The notes under the pieces are model-generated. The model did not search any database. It worked only from the letters and a program-made list of their open reading frames with translations, and was not told the DNA's origin. A stretch of DNA of 64,000 bases from contig CALVAR010000006.1 of NCBI GenBank assembly GCA_944325575.1, positions 27,345-91,344 of the forward strand, given 5' to 3'. The position numbers were made by a program, and so were the translations under genes. Origin of the DNA: Candidatus Gastranaerophilales bacterium (GTDB taxonomy: Bacteria > Cyanobacteriota > Vampirovibrionia > Gastranaerophilales > Gastranaerophilaceae). Below, in pieces: positions 27,548 through 36,612 of this stretch (position 1 is the first letter of the stretch; every line of letters starts with the position of its first letter).

Positions 27548-28714
27548 TCACTTATTTTCCTTAGCTGCTTTATCTGCAGCATCTTTATCCACAGCAACAC
27601 TTGCACCGTTTCTCAATCTTTGGAAACCTTTTGTTATAACTCTTTCTCCGGGCTGTAAGCCTTCATCAACAATCCACTTATCGCCCTCCTGGCTTGAAAT
27701 TTTAACATAACGTTGTTCTGCCTGACTGTTAGCATTAACTACCCATACATATGTACCGTCAGTACTGTCAGAAACTGCAATTTGAGGAACAACAACAACC
27801 TTGACCGGTTTTTTTGAAACAGCAATAACATTGATAAAATCACCGGGAACTAAAAGATGATCCTTGTTTTGGAACACTGCACGCATAGCTATAGTGCCTG
27901 CTGTCGGGTCAACTGTGTTGTTCACAAACTCCAGTACACCTTTTTCTTTGTATTCAGTTCCGTCAGAAAGTTTAATAATTACATCAGTACCCGGTATACT
28001 TCCTTTTTGAAGAACCAGTCTTCTTTTCATATAACGCAAGTAATCTTCACTTTTTATATTAAAATAAGCATATATCGGACTTACTGACACTATTCTTGTC
28101 AATGCACCTGACTGAGGGTTTACAAGGTTGCCTTCGGTAATAAGAATTTTACCTACCTTACCGTCAACAGGAGATGTTATTTTTGTATAGCTTAAGTTAA
28201 GTTTTGCTGCCGCTAGGTTAGCTTTATTAACATCGAGAGTGGCTCTGTTTTGGTCTCTTGTTGCAAGTGCCTGATCATAATATGATTTGCTGACAAAATC
28301 ATTTTTAACAAGCTCTTGTGCTCGGACAAGTTCTTTCTGGGCATTAACAAGAGCTGCCTGTGCCTGTCTTACCGCAGCTTCGGCTTGTTGTACGGCAATA
28401 ATATACTCATTAGGCTGAATCAAAAACAAAGTCTGACCCTTTTTTACATAAGCACCTTCTTTAAAGTAGCTTTTTTGTAGCCAGCCGTTGATTCTTGCAA
28501 CAACATCAACTGAATATTTTGCCTCAATACGTCCGACTGATTCATTTTTCGGATAAACATCTTTTGTTGTAACATACTCAACATCAACAGGGGTAGGTCT
28601 TTTACTTTGTTCAGCAGCAATTTTCCCTGCAATATAACTTGCAACTTTATTAAAAACAACAGGGACAACAATTATGGCAATAATTATTATCCATATTAAT
28701 TTTTTCTTATTCAT
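27548..28714 (-). CDS. RND efflux periplasmic adaptor (membrane fusion protein)
   Basis: The 388-residue adaptor has one N-terminal membrane anchor (LIWIIIIAIIVVPVVF), the barrel-sandwich halves (RINGWLQKSYFKEGAYVKKGQTLF and LSYTKITSPVDGKVGKI), a coiled-coil hairpin of Ala/Gln-rich helices between them, and a C-terminal beta-barrel/membrane-proximal region. It joins the AcrB-like pump to the TolC-like channel. It is the first gene of the operon and has a recognisable promoter with an overlapping inverted repeat. Confidence 0.93.
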   Translation of the reverse strand: MNKKKLIWIIIIAIIVVPVVFNKVASYIAGKIAAEQSKRPTPVDVEYVTTKDVYPKNESVGRIEAKYSVDVVARINGWLQKSYFKEGAYVKKGQTLFLIQPNEYIIAVQQAEAAVRQAQAALVNAQKELVRAQELVKNDFVSKSYYDQALATRDQNRATLDVNKANLAAAKLNLSYTKITSPVDGKVGKILITEGNLVNPQSGALTRIVSVSPIYAYFNIKSEDYLRYMKRRLVLQKGSIPGTDVIIKLSDGTEYKEKGVLEFVNNTVDPTAGTIAMRAVFQNKDHLLVPGDFINVIAVSKKPVKVVVVPQIAVSDSTDGTYVWVVNANSQAEQRYVKISSQEGDKWIVDEGLQPGERVITKGFQRLRNGASVAVDKDAADKAAKENK

Positions 28715-28744
28715 TATAATTAATCCTCGTGATGTACAACTATG

Positions 28745-28779
28745 ATTGTTAGCATAACAACAATTTTATACTATGGCAA
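28745..28779 (-). promoter_or_regulatory. Efflux operon promoter with overlapping inverted repeat
   Basis: On the minus strand TTGCCA (complement of 28774-28779), a 17-bp spacer and TATGCT (complement of 28751-28756) fit a sigma-70 promoter. ATTGTT (28745-28750) and AACAAT (28759-28764) with GTTA-gca-TAAC between them form a partial palindrome over the -10 box, where a local repressor could bind. Confidence 0.55.
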
Positions 28780-28822
28780 TATTTTTACAATAGTACAAGA
28801 GGAGTATAAATAATGATATCAG

Positions 28823-29347
28823 CTATTTATTCCACATTTCATCAGTAAATTTCCAGTTGTTTTCAAACAACTTTCTTGTAACAGCATTACTTGGAGTAAC
28901 TTTACTGTCAGTAAAATTGACACCAAAAACAAAAATATCCTTGCCTGATTTATTTGGACCTTTATCACCATTTACATCAACTGTAACTGTAAGAACTATC
29001 TTTGGAGCTATCGTTGCTGAGTTACATTTAAACTTCATATTATCTTTTGTTAAGACTTCATAAGTAGAAATTGTTCTGGCAACTTTTAAATAAGGAACTA
29101 TATATTGTTTAAAAGTAGTTGAAGAATTAGAGGCAAATGTCCACTTGTAAGCAGGACCATTGTCAATAATAGACATATCCATTGCTTCGTTTAATGTAAG
29201 ATATGCTTTTTGTGCCTGTCTGCCCAATTCTTCTCTTTGAGAATATTTTTTTAATGTAGGAATTGCTATTGAGGAAATTACTCCCACTATAACAAGTGTA
29301 AGCAAAACTTCTACATAAGAAATAGCTTTTAATTTATTAAAAAACAT
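28823..29347 (-). CDS. Type IV prepilin-like protein (pseudopilin)
   Basis: The 174-residue product begins MFFNKLKA followed by ISYVEVLLTLVIVGVISS, the hydrophobic N-terminal helix of type IV pilins, with the conserved Glu at position 5 of the mature chain. The residue before the likely cleavage point is Ala, not the usual Gly. The soluble domain includes DVNGDKGPNKSGKDIFVF, a block common in pseudopilins with a conserved Asp-x-Asn-Gly. It lies 18 bp after a paralogue and they probably form a minor-pilin pair. Confidence 0.85.
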   Translation of the reverse strand: MFFNKLKAISYVEVLLTLVIVGVISSIAIPTLKKYSQREELGRQAQKAYLTLNEAMDMSIIDNGPAYKWTFASNSSTTFKQYIVPYLKVARTISTYEVLTKDNMKFKCNSATIAPKIVLTVTVDVNGDKGPNKSGKDIFVFGVNFTDSKVTPSNAVTRKLFENNWKFTDEMWNK

Positions 29348-29365
29348 TATAAAAACCTTTCTATT

Positions 29366-29968
29366 TTACCAGTATGTTATTGTCCAGTTGTCTTCCATTA
29401 AATTTTTAGCATGGTCAACAGGGCATATTTTCCATTTTCCACTTGTAGCACTTGCTTGACATTTGCTGTCATACTTACCAAAATTAAATATAAAAACATC
29501 AACACCTTCCATATTTGGCTCATTACTGCCATTTACATCTATATAAAATCTCGGTAAATTACCGTGCCCAGCAATAACTATACCATCAGGTAAAAGCATA
29601 GCTCGTACTGTAGGAGTTGTTTTATTCTCTGATTTAAAATTTCGATATCCACTAAAACAGGCAGTATTAGAGCTCCAAGTATTAGAACAATCGATGGCCT
29701 TAATAAAATATTTACCAATATAATCTCTTATTACAAAACTGCCAACATTTGCAGATGTCCATTCATCCGGCTCTTTTCCTGTTTCAACAACAGCCATATC
29801 AATTGCACCCTCTAAGGCTACATACCCCTTTTGTGCCAGTTTTGCGTATTCTGTTTTTTGAGAATGTTTACTCAAGCCGGGTATGGTAAGTGCAGCAACA
29901 ACACCAAGAATTGTAAGCACAACCAGTAATTCAACAAGAGTAACTGCTTTTATCTTTTTTATTTGCAT
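29366..29968 (-). CDS. Type IV prepilin-like protein (pseudopilin)
   Basis: The 200-residue product starts MQIKKIKA followed by VTLVELLVVLTILGVVAAL, a canonical pilin N-terminal helix with Glu5 and an Ala at the -1 position. The soluble part has a FYIDVNGSNEPNMEGVDVF block shared with the next gene and four Cys residues that could form disulfides. Its start overlaps the thioredoxin-like gene by 10 bp, so a membrane-bound thioredoxin and two pilins are co-translated, which fits oxidative folding of the Cys-containing pilin. Confidence 0.87.
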   Translation of the reverse strand: MQIKKIKAVTLVELLVVLTILGVVAALTIPGLSKHSQKTEYAKLAQKGYVALEGAIDMAVVETGKEPDEWTSANVGSFVIRDYIGKYFIKAIDCSNTWSSNTACFSGYRNFKSENKTTPTVRAMLLPDGIVIAGHGNLPRFYIDVNGSNEPNMEGVDVFIFNFGKYDSKCQASATSGKWKICPVDHAKNLMEDNWTITYW

Positions 29969-30432
29969 GATTCACCTTTTTTCACTAAATTTCTAAATTT
30001 CAAATATCTTTGAACTTCTTTATTTAAAGAAGTAACAGAATCAAGATATGCACTGTCTATATGCACCCTGTTGTCATACTTTGGATCCATGATATAAACC
30101 GTTGGATAGCCGGAAATTCTATATTCTTCAGCAATTTTAGCATTTTGTGGGTCATCTACATTGATTAAAACGACATTCAAATCATTCTTGTTTATATTTC
30201 TCACTTTATCAAGTTTGGGCATAAATCTCTGGCAATATGTGCACCAGTCAACATAAAAAACACCGATAATGGGTTTGTCTTCCTTTGATGCCTGTTCATA
30301 AGTCACGCCGAGATCATAATCAGACGGTCTGTGGCTTGCTTTGGGCATCAGCGCAAAACTTGCTGCGGAAACGATGCCTATTAAAATTAGTATAGCAATT
30401 GAAACAAGTGTTATTTTAAATTTTTTATTCAA
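29959..30432 (-). CDS. Membrane-anchored thioredoxin-like protein
   Basis: The 157-residue protein has one N-terminal membrane helix (about residues 7-28) and an extracytoplasmic thioredoxin fold: IIGVFYVDWCTYCQRFMPKL with the CxxC pair, NVVLINVDD, and the cis-proline loop ISGYPTVYIMD. It probably acts on disulfides in the periplasm. It overlaps glgC by 4 bp and the pilin gene by 10 bp. Confidence 0.88.
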   Translation of the reverse strand: MNKKFKITLVSIAILILIGIVSAASFALMPKASHRPSDYDLGVTYEQASKEDKPIIGVFYVDWCTYCQRFMPKLDKVRNINKNDLNVVLINVDDPQNAKIAEEYRISGYPTVYIMDPKYDNRVHIDSAYLDSVTSLNKEVQRYLKFRNLVKKGESCK

Positions 30433-31667
30433 AGTTGTGCTCCTTTTGGTACTACAGTAACTCCGCCTTCCGAGACGTAGAAGCCTCTTGCCTCGTCTTC
30501 TTCTTTGTTAAAGCCGATTTTTGTGTACGGCGGAATATCTACATTTTTGTCTATAATAGCTTTTTTAATATGCGAATGTCTGCCTATATTAACATTTTCC
30601 ATAATTATAGAATCTACAACGCTTGAAAAGCTGTTGATCCTGACTTTTGGAGAAAGTATACATCTGGAAAGAGTACCTCCCGATATAACACAGCCTTCTG
30701 AAACCAGAGAGTTTGTCGCCATACCCCGTCTTTCCAGTTCTTCCCATATGAACTTTGCCGGAGGATAATTGTAATTGTATGTTCTTATCGGCCACTCTTT
30801 TGTGTACAAATTAAATTCAGGGTCATAAGCCAGCAAATCCATATTTGCCTGCCAGTATGCGTCCATTGTCCCTACATCACGCCAGTATCCTCTTTCTGAT
30901 TGTTCCATACCGGGGAATGTATTTTGTGCAAAATCATAAACATATATCTTATCACCCTGTTCAAGCATTTTTGGTATTATGTTTTTACCAAAATCATGGC
31001 TTGATGTTTGATTGTCTGCGTCTATTCTCAATTCTTCAATCAGTTTGTGTCTGTTAAAGAAATAATTTCCCATAGAAGCAAGACATTTTGTCGGGTCACC
31101 TGGTATATGTTTGGGTGTGTTTTTAGGCTTTTCTATAAAGTTTGTCAAATGCCAGTTGTCATCTACCTCCATGATACCGTATTCACCGGCCTCTTCAATC
31201 GGGATAGGTATAGCGGAAATAGTCAAATCTGCATTATGCTTTTTATGAAAATCAAGCATTTGTGCCACATTCATTTTATAAATATGGTCGCCGCCAAACA
31301 CCGCAATATATTGAGAATCTTCCGCAAGAATATGATGGATGTTCTGAAAAACTGCATCTGCAGTGCCCTTATACCAGTGTCCGTCTATTCTCATCTGTGC
31401 GGGGATAAGTTCAACATACTGGTTTAAAATAGGAGTCAAAGGCCACGTACGTGTGATATGTTTATTCAAAGAATCCGATTTATACTGTGTTAGTATTTTT
31501 AATTTATAAAAACCGGAGTTTATAAAATTATTGATAACAAAATCAATGATACGATATCTTCCGCCAAAAGGGACTGCCGGCTTAGCTCTGTCTCTTGTCA
31601 GAGGATAAAGTCTTTTTCCTTCTCCCCCCGCAAGTATCATAACCAGTGTATCGTCATCAACAGGCAT
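30429..31667 (-). CDS. glgC: Glucose-1-phosphate adenylyltransferase
   Basis: The 412-residue enzyme makes ADP-glucose for glycogen. Signature blocks are VMILAGGEGKRLYPLTRDRAKPAVPFGG split here as MILAGGEGKRLYPLT and RAKPAVPFGGRYRIIDF, the WYKGTADAVFQN loop, FGGDHIYKMN, the EKPKNTP substrate loop and a C-terminal left-handed beta-helix. The length is typical of bacterial GlgC. GGGAG precedes the ATG. It leads a compact operon with a thioredoxin-like protein and two pilins, an unexpected neighbourhood. Confidence 0.95.
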   Translation of the reverse strand: MPVDDDTLVMILAGGEGKRLYPLTRDRAKPAVPFGGRYRIIDFVINNFINSGFYKLKILTQYKSDSLNKHITRTWPLTPILNQYVELIPAQMRIDGHWYKGTADAVFQNIHHILAEDSQYIAVFGGDHIYKMNVAQMLDFHKKHNADLTISAIPIPIEEAGEYGIMEVDDNWHLTNFIEKPKNTPKHIPGDPTKCLASMGNYFFNRHKLIEELRIDADNQTSSHDFGKNIIPKMLEQGDKIYVYDFAQNTFPGMEQSERGYWRDVGTMDAYWQANMDLLAYDPEFNLYTKEWPIRTYNYNYPPAKFIWEELERRGMATNSLVSEGCVISGGTLSRCILSPKVRINSFSSVVDSIIMENVNIGRHSHIKKAIIDKNVDIPPYTKIGFNKEEDEARGFYVSEGGVTVVPKGAQL

Positions 31668-31710
31668 GCAATAACTCCCAAAATTTGTTTACTGTATATA
31701 ATAATACCAT

Positions 31711-31742
31711 AAAAAAGACCTGACGTTAATCAGGTCTTTTTG
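31711..31742 (-). terminator. Rho-independent terminator after the EF-hand/LysM-like gene
   Basis: AAAAAGACCTGA pairs with TCAGGTCTTTTT around a 6-base loop; T runs on both strands allow action in either direction. It separates the gene ending at 31773 from glgC. Confidence 0.85.
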
Positions 31743-31772
31743 TAATTTAGATAAAATGCTTAACAGGTCGAA

Positions 31773-33506
31773 TTAAATTTTTACTTTTCCTGTCATTAAG
31801 TCATTCATATCGTATTTCTTGCCGTTAATTTCAACCATCAAAGCTTTTGTTTGCCTGTCTATCTTAACAGGAATCCAGCCCTCATCACCATTAGCTCTTA
31901 GGTAATATGTATTGGAGACATAACGATCTGCTCTTATTGCACCTGTTTCTTGATCAACAAAGTCTTCCAAGAAATCTTTAAAGTCCCAATGAGCATAGCC
32001 ACCTTTACCTTTTGCCAGTTCATAAGTTGTGTCACCTATTTTTATCTGTACATTTGAATCATAGGTGGGATCCCTGTATAGCGGTGTTAATGAACCGTTT
32101 CTATACTGGTATGTATTATATTTTCTATAATCTTGTGACGGATACTTATCAGCAAAATCTACACCTCCTCTACGAATTTTAGATTCCCTGTCGAAATCAA
32201 CAAGTGTCTTTGTAGCCAGATTTTTGACCTGTCCGTTTTCATAGTATTTACCATCATATGTACCGTTATATGGCTCATATCCTTTTAATGCTTCATTGTA
32301 TCTGCACATGCCATGACCCTGTACATTAGCAAAATTTTTGTTATTCCATTTACCTGTTTCAGGATCAGCGCCTTTAAGTTTTAATACTCCCGAATTAGCC
32401 GGCGGAGGTGTAGATTGTTGATTTTCCGGAGGATTAACATCCTGTCCCTTTTGTCCGTTATCAGGAGTTTCAGGGGGGGTTATATCATCTAAAGCCTGCA
32501 TAAACGGAGGATTTAAAGGATCAAATTCGCCGTCCAAAGGCATAAAGCCTACATTAAAATCAGGCATTTCATACTCCTGTTCTTTTGGAGCATAAGGCGG
32601 CAGGCCTTTTTCCTGCTTTTCTTTTTCTTCGGCTGCTATACGGGCTTCTTCTGCAGCTGCAGCTTCTGCATCTGCCTTTCTTTTAAGTAAAGCTGCTTCT
32701 ATTTCATCAGAATTACCCTTATCTTCTAGATTACCCGCTATTTTTACTTCTGCACCCGCATACAGGTATTCAACACCTTTTTTTGTTGTATGAACAGCAC
32801 CCGGGTTATCCTTCTTAAACTTAGCAATTGCTTCTTTCATCTGTTCATCAGTAGGATTTTCAATTCCCTGTGCGGCAAGAGAACGTTTGATTAAATCTTT
32901 AAAAGATTCGTTCTCCTGAACAGTATAAGTTTTAGGAGTTTGCAAGTCTCTGATTCTTGCTGCTTCAGCTTCTTGTTTAGCCTTTGCTTGTTGTTCTGCT
33001 TCATATTCCTGAAGAATTTCTTGAGACCTATTTTCTGCAAATTCTCTTGCTCGTTGCTGCATTTCTTCTTGTTCTCTGGCTTCTTGAAGTTGTCTCAACT
33101 GAGCGTCTGCTTTTTTCTGTCGTTCTTCCAAAAGCTGCTGTGTTGAGACTTTTTCATCTTTTTTAGTCCCTTTTCTTATGGCTTTCATAAAGTTTTTTAG
33201 ATCTTCACCGCTGACCTCTCTGCCCCCTGAAAGCTCATTCCAGCGGTTAAAATTATCAGCCATTTTTTCAAATTCTTTTTTAGAGATTTTATTATCTTCG
33301 CCCGCCGCTTTTATAAAATCATCCATTGCTGCAGCAAGTTCTGTTGAGCTTAAGCCTGCTTTTCCATCAGTATCATAAGCCTGAAAAATTTTGATAAGTC
33401 GTTTGTTTTTCTTTGTTAATTCAGCAATTTCTTCCTGCGTCAGTCCCTCTGCTGAGACCTGAGTCGCATCGTATTTCTTGCCTTCACCAATTTTCATATC
33501 GCCCAT
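31773..33506 (-). CDS. EF-hand and LysM-like domain protein with coiled coil
   Basis: No full-length family is recognised for this 577-residue protein. Near residues 45-100 it has an EF-hand-like pair: a 12-residue loop DTDGKAGLSSTE followed by DNKISKKEFEKM. Residues about 120-190 are a Gln/Glu/Ala-rich coiled coil. Then comes a LysM-like unit (KTYTVQENESFKDLIKRSLAAQG, ending YLYAGAEVKI), a Pro-rich linker and a C-terminal beta-rich part with Tyr/Gly-rich repeats. There is no signal peptide. The ATG at 33506 is preferred over the GTG at 33512 because AAAGG lies at better spacing. Confidence 0.65.
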   Translation of the reverse strand: MGDMKIGEGKKYDATQVSAEGLTQEEIAELTKKNKRLIKIFQAYDTDGKAGLSSTELAAAMDDFIKAAGEDNKISKKEFEKMADNFNRWNELSGGREVSGEDLKNFMKAIRKGTKKDEKVSTQQLLEERQKKADAQLRQLQEAREQEEMQQRAREFAENRSQEILQEYEAEQQAKAKQEAEAARIRDLQTPKTYTVQENESFKDLIKRSLAAQGIENPTDEQMKEAIAKFKKDNPGAVHTTKKGVEYLYAGAEVKIAGNLEDKGNSDEIEAALLKRKADAEAAAAEEARIAAEEKEKQEKGLPPYAPKEQEYEMPDFNVGFMPLDGEFDPLNPPFMQALDDITPPETPDNGQKGQDVNPPENQQSTPPPANSGVLKLKGADPETGKWNNKNFANVQGHGMCRYNEALKGYEPYNGTYDGKYYENGQVKNLATKTLVDFDRESKIRRGGVDFADKYPSQDYRKYNTYQYRNGSLTPLYRDPTYDSNVQIKIGDTTYELAKGKGGYAHWDFKDFLEDFVDQETGAIRADRYVSNTYYLRANGDEGWIPVKIDRQTKALMVEINGKKYDMNDLMTGKVKI

Positions 33507-33710
33507 ACGCACACACCTTTCATTCCTTATATGTAAGACGGTTATATTAAGCTAATCGGCAAAGTTAAAAAAAGCTTAAGCTAAAAAAAGTAAAATATCC
33601 CGACCTATCCTATCCTATTAGGCATTATATAAGGGTTTTAGAGATATGTAAATTTATTTTAACATTTTTGAAATTTGTAATAAAATATAAAAAATAAAAG
33701 GAGATTTTTG

Positions 33711-34976
33711 ATGACCCGATCAATGACTATTGCGGAAAAAATACTTGCGGCACATGCCGGACTTGAAGAAGTAAAGCCCGGACAGCTTATTACTGCAAAA
33801 CTCGACATAACACTGGCCAATGATATTACAGGTCCTGTTGCCATAAAAGAATTTAAAAAAATAGGCGTTGATAAAGTTTTTGATAAAGAAAGAGTTGTTT
33901 TTGTTCCGGATCATTTTGTGCCGAATAAAGATATAAAATCGGCACAGCAGGCAAAAATGGTCAGAGAATTTTCGCACGAGCAAAATCTCAAAAACTACTT
34001 TGAAGTCGGGCGTATGGGCATAGAACATGCTCTTTTACCTGAGAAAGGCATAGTCACGGCAGGAGACCTGATAATAGGAGCAGATTCTCATACCTGCACG
34101 TATGGTGCAATCGGTGCATTTTCAACAGGTGTAGGTTCAACAGACCTTGCCTGTGCAATGGCATCAGGCGAAACCTGGTTCAAGGTGCCTTCTACAATAA
34201 AAGTGGAATTTAACGGAACTTTAAACAAATGGGTAAGTGCAAAAGATTTGATACTCCATCTTATCGGTGATATAGGAGTAGACGGTGCTTTATACAAAGT
34301 CCTTGAAATCGGCGGTTCCGCAATTGAAAATATGGATATGGACGGACGTCTCACCATTTGCAACATGGCGATAGAAGCAGGAGCAAAAGCAGGGATTATA
34401 GTTCCTGATGAAATTACAAAAGAATACCTCAAAAACCGTTCAATAAGAACTCCTGTATTTTATGAAAGCGATAAAGATGCAGAATATGAAAAAGTGCTTG
34501 TTTATGATGTATCAAAAATAGAGCCTACTGTTGCATTTCCGCACCTGCCGGAAAACACAAAACCGGTATCTCAGGCAGGTAATATAAAAATACATCAGGC
34601 AGTTATAGGAAGCTGTACAAACGGAAGACTTTCGGATTTGAAGATAACAGCGGAAATTTTAAAAGGAAGAACAGTTCATCCGGATGTAAGGTTAATAGTT
34701 TTTCCGGGAACGCAGGATATATATCTTGAAGCAATAAAACTCGGATATATACAAACAATTATTGAAGCTCAGGGGGCAGTTTCGACACCGACCTGCGGAC
34801 CCTGTCTTGGCGGGTGGGCAGGAATTCTTGCAGAAGGAGAACGCTGCATTTCTACGACAAACCGCAACTTTGTAGGCAGAATGGGCCACGTCAACAGTGA
34901 AGTATACCTTGCATCACCGGCTGTAGCTGCAGCCAGTGCAGTGCTGGGACGTATTGCTTCGCCGGATGAGTTATAA
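33711..34976 (+). CDS. leuC: 3-isopropylmalate dehydratase large subunit-like (LeuC/aconitase family)
   Basis: This 421-residue Fe4S4 hydro-lyase has the LeuC features [30 protein letters not shown], the cluster ligands in IGSCTNGR and [10 protein letters not shown], and a C-terminal [20 protein letters not shown]. The size fits the short LeuC2/homoaconitase-like group that acts with a separate small subunit. No leuD follows, so the partner is elsewhere. The ATG at 33711 has AAAAGGAGA 7 bases upstream. Homoaconitase or citraconate-type activity remains possible. Confidence 0.85.
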   Translation: MTRSMTIAEKILAAHAGLEEVKPGQLITAKLDITLANDITGPVAIKEFKKIGVDKVFDKERVVFVPDHFVPNKDIKSAQQAKMVREFSHEQNLKNYFEVGRMGIEHALLPEKGIVTAGDLIIGADSHTCTYGAIGAFSTGVGSTDLACAMASGETWFKVPSTIKVEFNGTLNKWVSAKDLILHLIGDIGVDGALYKVLEIGGSAIENMDMDGRLTICNMAIEAGAKAGIIVPDEITKEYLKNRSIRTPVFYESDKDAEYEKVLVYDVSKIEPTVAFPHLPENTKPVSQAGNIKIHQAVIGSCTNGRLSDLKITAEILKGRTVHPDVRLIVFPGTQDIYLEAIKLGYIQTIIEAQGAVSTPTCGPCLGGWAGILAEGERCISTTNRNFVGRMGHVNSEVYLASPAVAAASAVLGRIASPDEL

Positions 34977-34995
34977 AACAGCAGATAATAAAGAA

Positions 34996-35664
34996 TCAGA
35001 CATTTTCATAAAGGATTTTTGCTATTAAAAGATCCTCAGGTGTTGTTATCTTTATATTTGAGCGGCTGCCTTCAGAGACATATACTTCTTTGCCCAAATA
35101 TTCCAGCATACCAGCATCGTCAGAAAAAGACCGCCCCTGCAGTTTTTCGTGTGCGTCAAAAATCAATTTGTAATCGAAAATCTGAGGAGTTTGCACCGTC
35201 CAGAGTGTATTTCTGTCAGGCGTAGCTTCTATTTTATTGTTTTCATTAACTATCTTGATGGTATCAACGGCTTTTACCGCAACAATAGCAGCACCAGTGG
35301 CAACCGCTTTTTGAAGACATTTATCTATATCAGTTTTTTTTACAAGAGGTCTTGCTGCATCGTGGATTGCAACAATATCAGAAGCACTGCACTGTTTTAA
35401 AGCATTGTATATAGAAGCCTGTCTTGTATCTCCGCCTCTGACTATTTTTATATTTTCAATATTATATTTCTCCAAAAGTTCTTTTAGTATACTTTCCAAC
35501 GATTCTGCGGCAGATACTATAATTTCAAATGGACAAAAAGGAACAAAAGCTTCTATGGAATGAATAATAACCTCTTTACCGTCAATCTTTTCCAACAGCT
35601 TGTTAGTTTGTCCGTATCTTCTCGAGCTTCCGCCTGCGGTAATAATAACCGATAATTTTGTCAT
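34996..35664 (-). CDS. ispD: 2-C-methyl-D-erythritol 4-phosphate cytidylyltransferase
   Basis: The 222-residue enzyme makes CDP-methylerythritol in the MEP isoprenoid pathway. It has the nucleotide-binding loop VIITAGGSSRRYGQTNKLL, VRGGDTRQASIYNAL, VAIHDAARPLV, TLWTVQTPQIF and ITTPEDLLIAK, all family signatures. It lies 3 bp behind thiL, with the ribosome site (AGAGG) at the thiL end. No ispF fusion is present. Confidence 0.95.
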   Translation of the reverse strand: MTKLSVIITAGGSSRRYGQTNKLLEKIDGKEVIIHSIEAFVPFCPFEIIVSAAESLESILKELLEKYNIENIKIVRGGDTRQASIYNALKQCSASDIVAIHDAARPLVKKTDIDKCLQKAVATGAAIVAVKAVDTIKIVNENNKIEATPDRNTLWTVQTPQIFDYKLIFDAHEKLQGRSFSDDAGMLEYLGKEVYVSEGSRSNIKITTPEDLLIAKILYENV

Positions 35665-35667
35665 CCT

Positions 35668-36603
35668 CTACTCTCCAAAATGTTTAAAACTTTTTTCCTG
35701 AAATTCCGCACCAAAATCCTGATTTTCGCAATCAGAAATCTTTTTATCAGACACCCTTCCGATTCTAAAAAATTTCCTTTTATCTAATTTATCAAAAATA
35801 CTTTCTTCAACAGTAAATAACAATTCAAAATCTTCACCGCCCCACATCACCAAATCTTTGTATTCTTCAGGAAAAGTCCGTTTCAATTCGGAACTCACAG
35901 GGATGTTTTCATAATTTATATCAAAAACATAACCGCAACCTTTAGAGAGTTTGTATATAGCGTCTCCGAGACCGTCAGATGTGTCCATTATTGCAAGTTT
36001 TTTTATTTGTTCTTTCTGTAAAACAGCGGCAAGCTCCATTGCTTCCGATATTTTGGGACTTGGCAGCAGGTGCTTTTTGATGAGAGAATCATTCTCTCGG
36101 CGGCCCTGGGATAAAAGCCTCAGTCCGCCCGCGCTGTCACCGTGAGTCCCCGTCACGACAATTACTTCATCCGGTTTAGAATAATGTCTTGAGACATTTA
36201 CGTCAAATATCTTTTTGCCGATGGCGCATACAGAAACAACAACCTCTTTAGAACCTGTCAAATCACCGCCTGCGACTTTTACATTATATTCATTACATAT
36301 TGCGTTAACACCCGTATAAAAATCTCTGACAAAATCAGTGTTTGTATTCTTGGGCAAAGAAAGTGATATAGTTATGTACATTGGCTTTGCAAGAGATGAT
36401 GCAAGATCAGACAGGTTTACACTCACAGCCTTTTGCCCGAGTTCACAAGCTGTAGTTGTATCCAAATCAAAATGCACGTTTTCTACAAGAGTATCCTGTG
36501 TTACATAGATATTAAATTCCTGTAAAAATGCACAGTCATCACCAAGCAGCGATGAATCGCCGAGTGTATTATTTATAATTTCAAGATATTCAAGTTCTTT
36601 CAT
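35668..36603 (-). CDS. thiL: Thiamine-monophosphate kinase
   Basis: The 311-residue enzyme makes thiamine diphosphate. Signatures include LLGDDCAFLQ (metal site), TQDTLVENVHFDL, the LSDLASSLAKPMYITISLSLP block, VKVAGGDLTGS, VVTGTHGDSAGGL and IMDTSDGLGDAIYKL. It belongs to the AIR synthase/ThiL superfamily and has full length. It lies between the DUF4013 gene and ispD in one operon. Confidence 0.93.
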   Translation of the reverse strand: MKELEYLEIINNTLGDSSLLGDDCAFLQEFNIYVTQDTLVENVHFDLDTTTACELGQKAVSVNLSDLASSLAKPMYITISLSLPKNTNTDFVRDFYTGVNAICNEYNVKVAGGDLTGSKEVVVSVCAIGKKIFDVNVSRHYSKPDEVIVVTGTHGDSAGGLRLLSQGRRENDSLIKKHLLPSPKISEAMELAAVLQKEQIKKLAIMDTSDGLGDAIYKLSKGCGYVFDINYENIPVSSELKRTFPEEYKDLVMWGGEDFELLFTVEESIFDKLDKRKFFRIGRVSDKKISDCENQDFGAEFQEKSFKHFGE

Positions 36604-36612
36604 ATATATATC

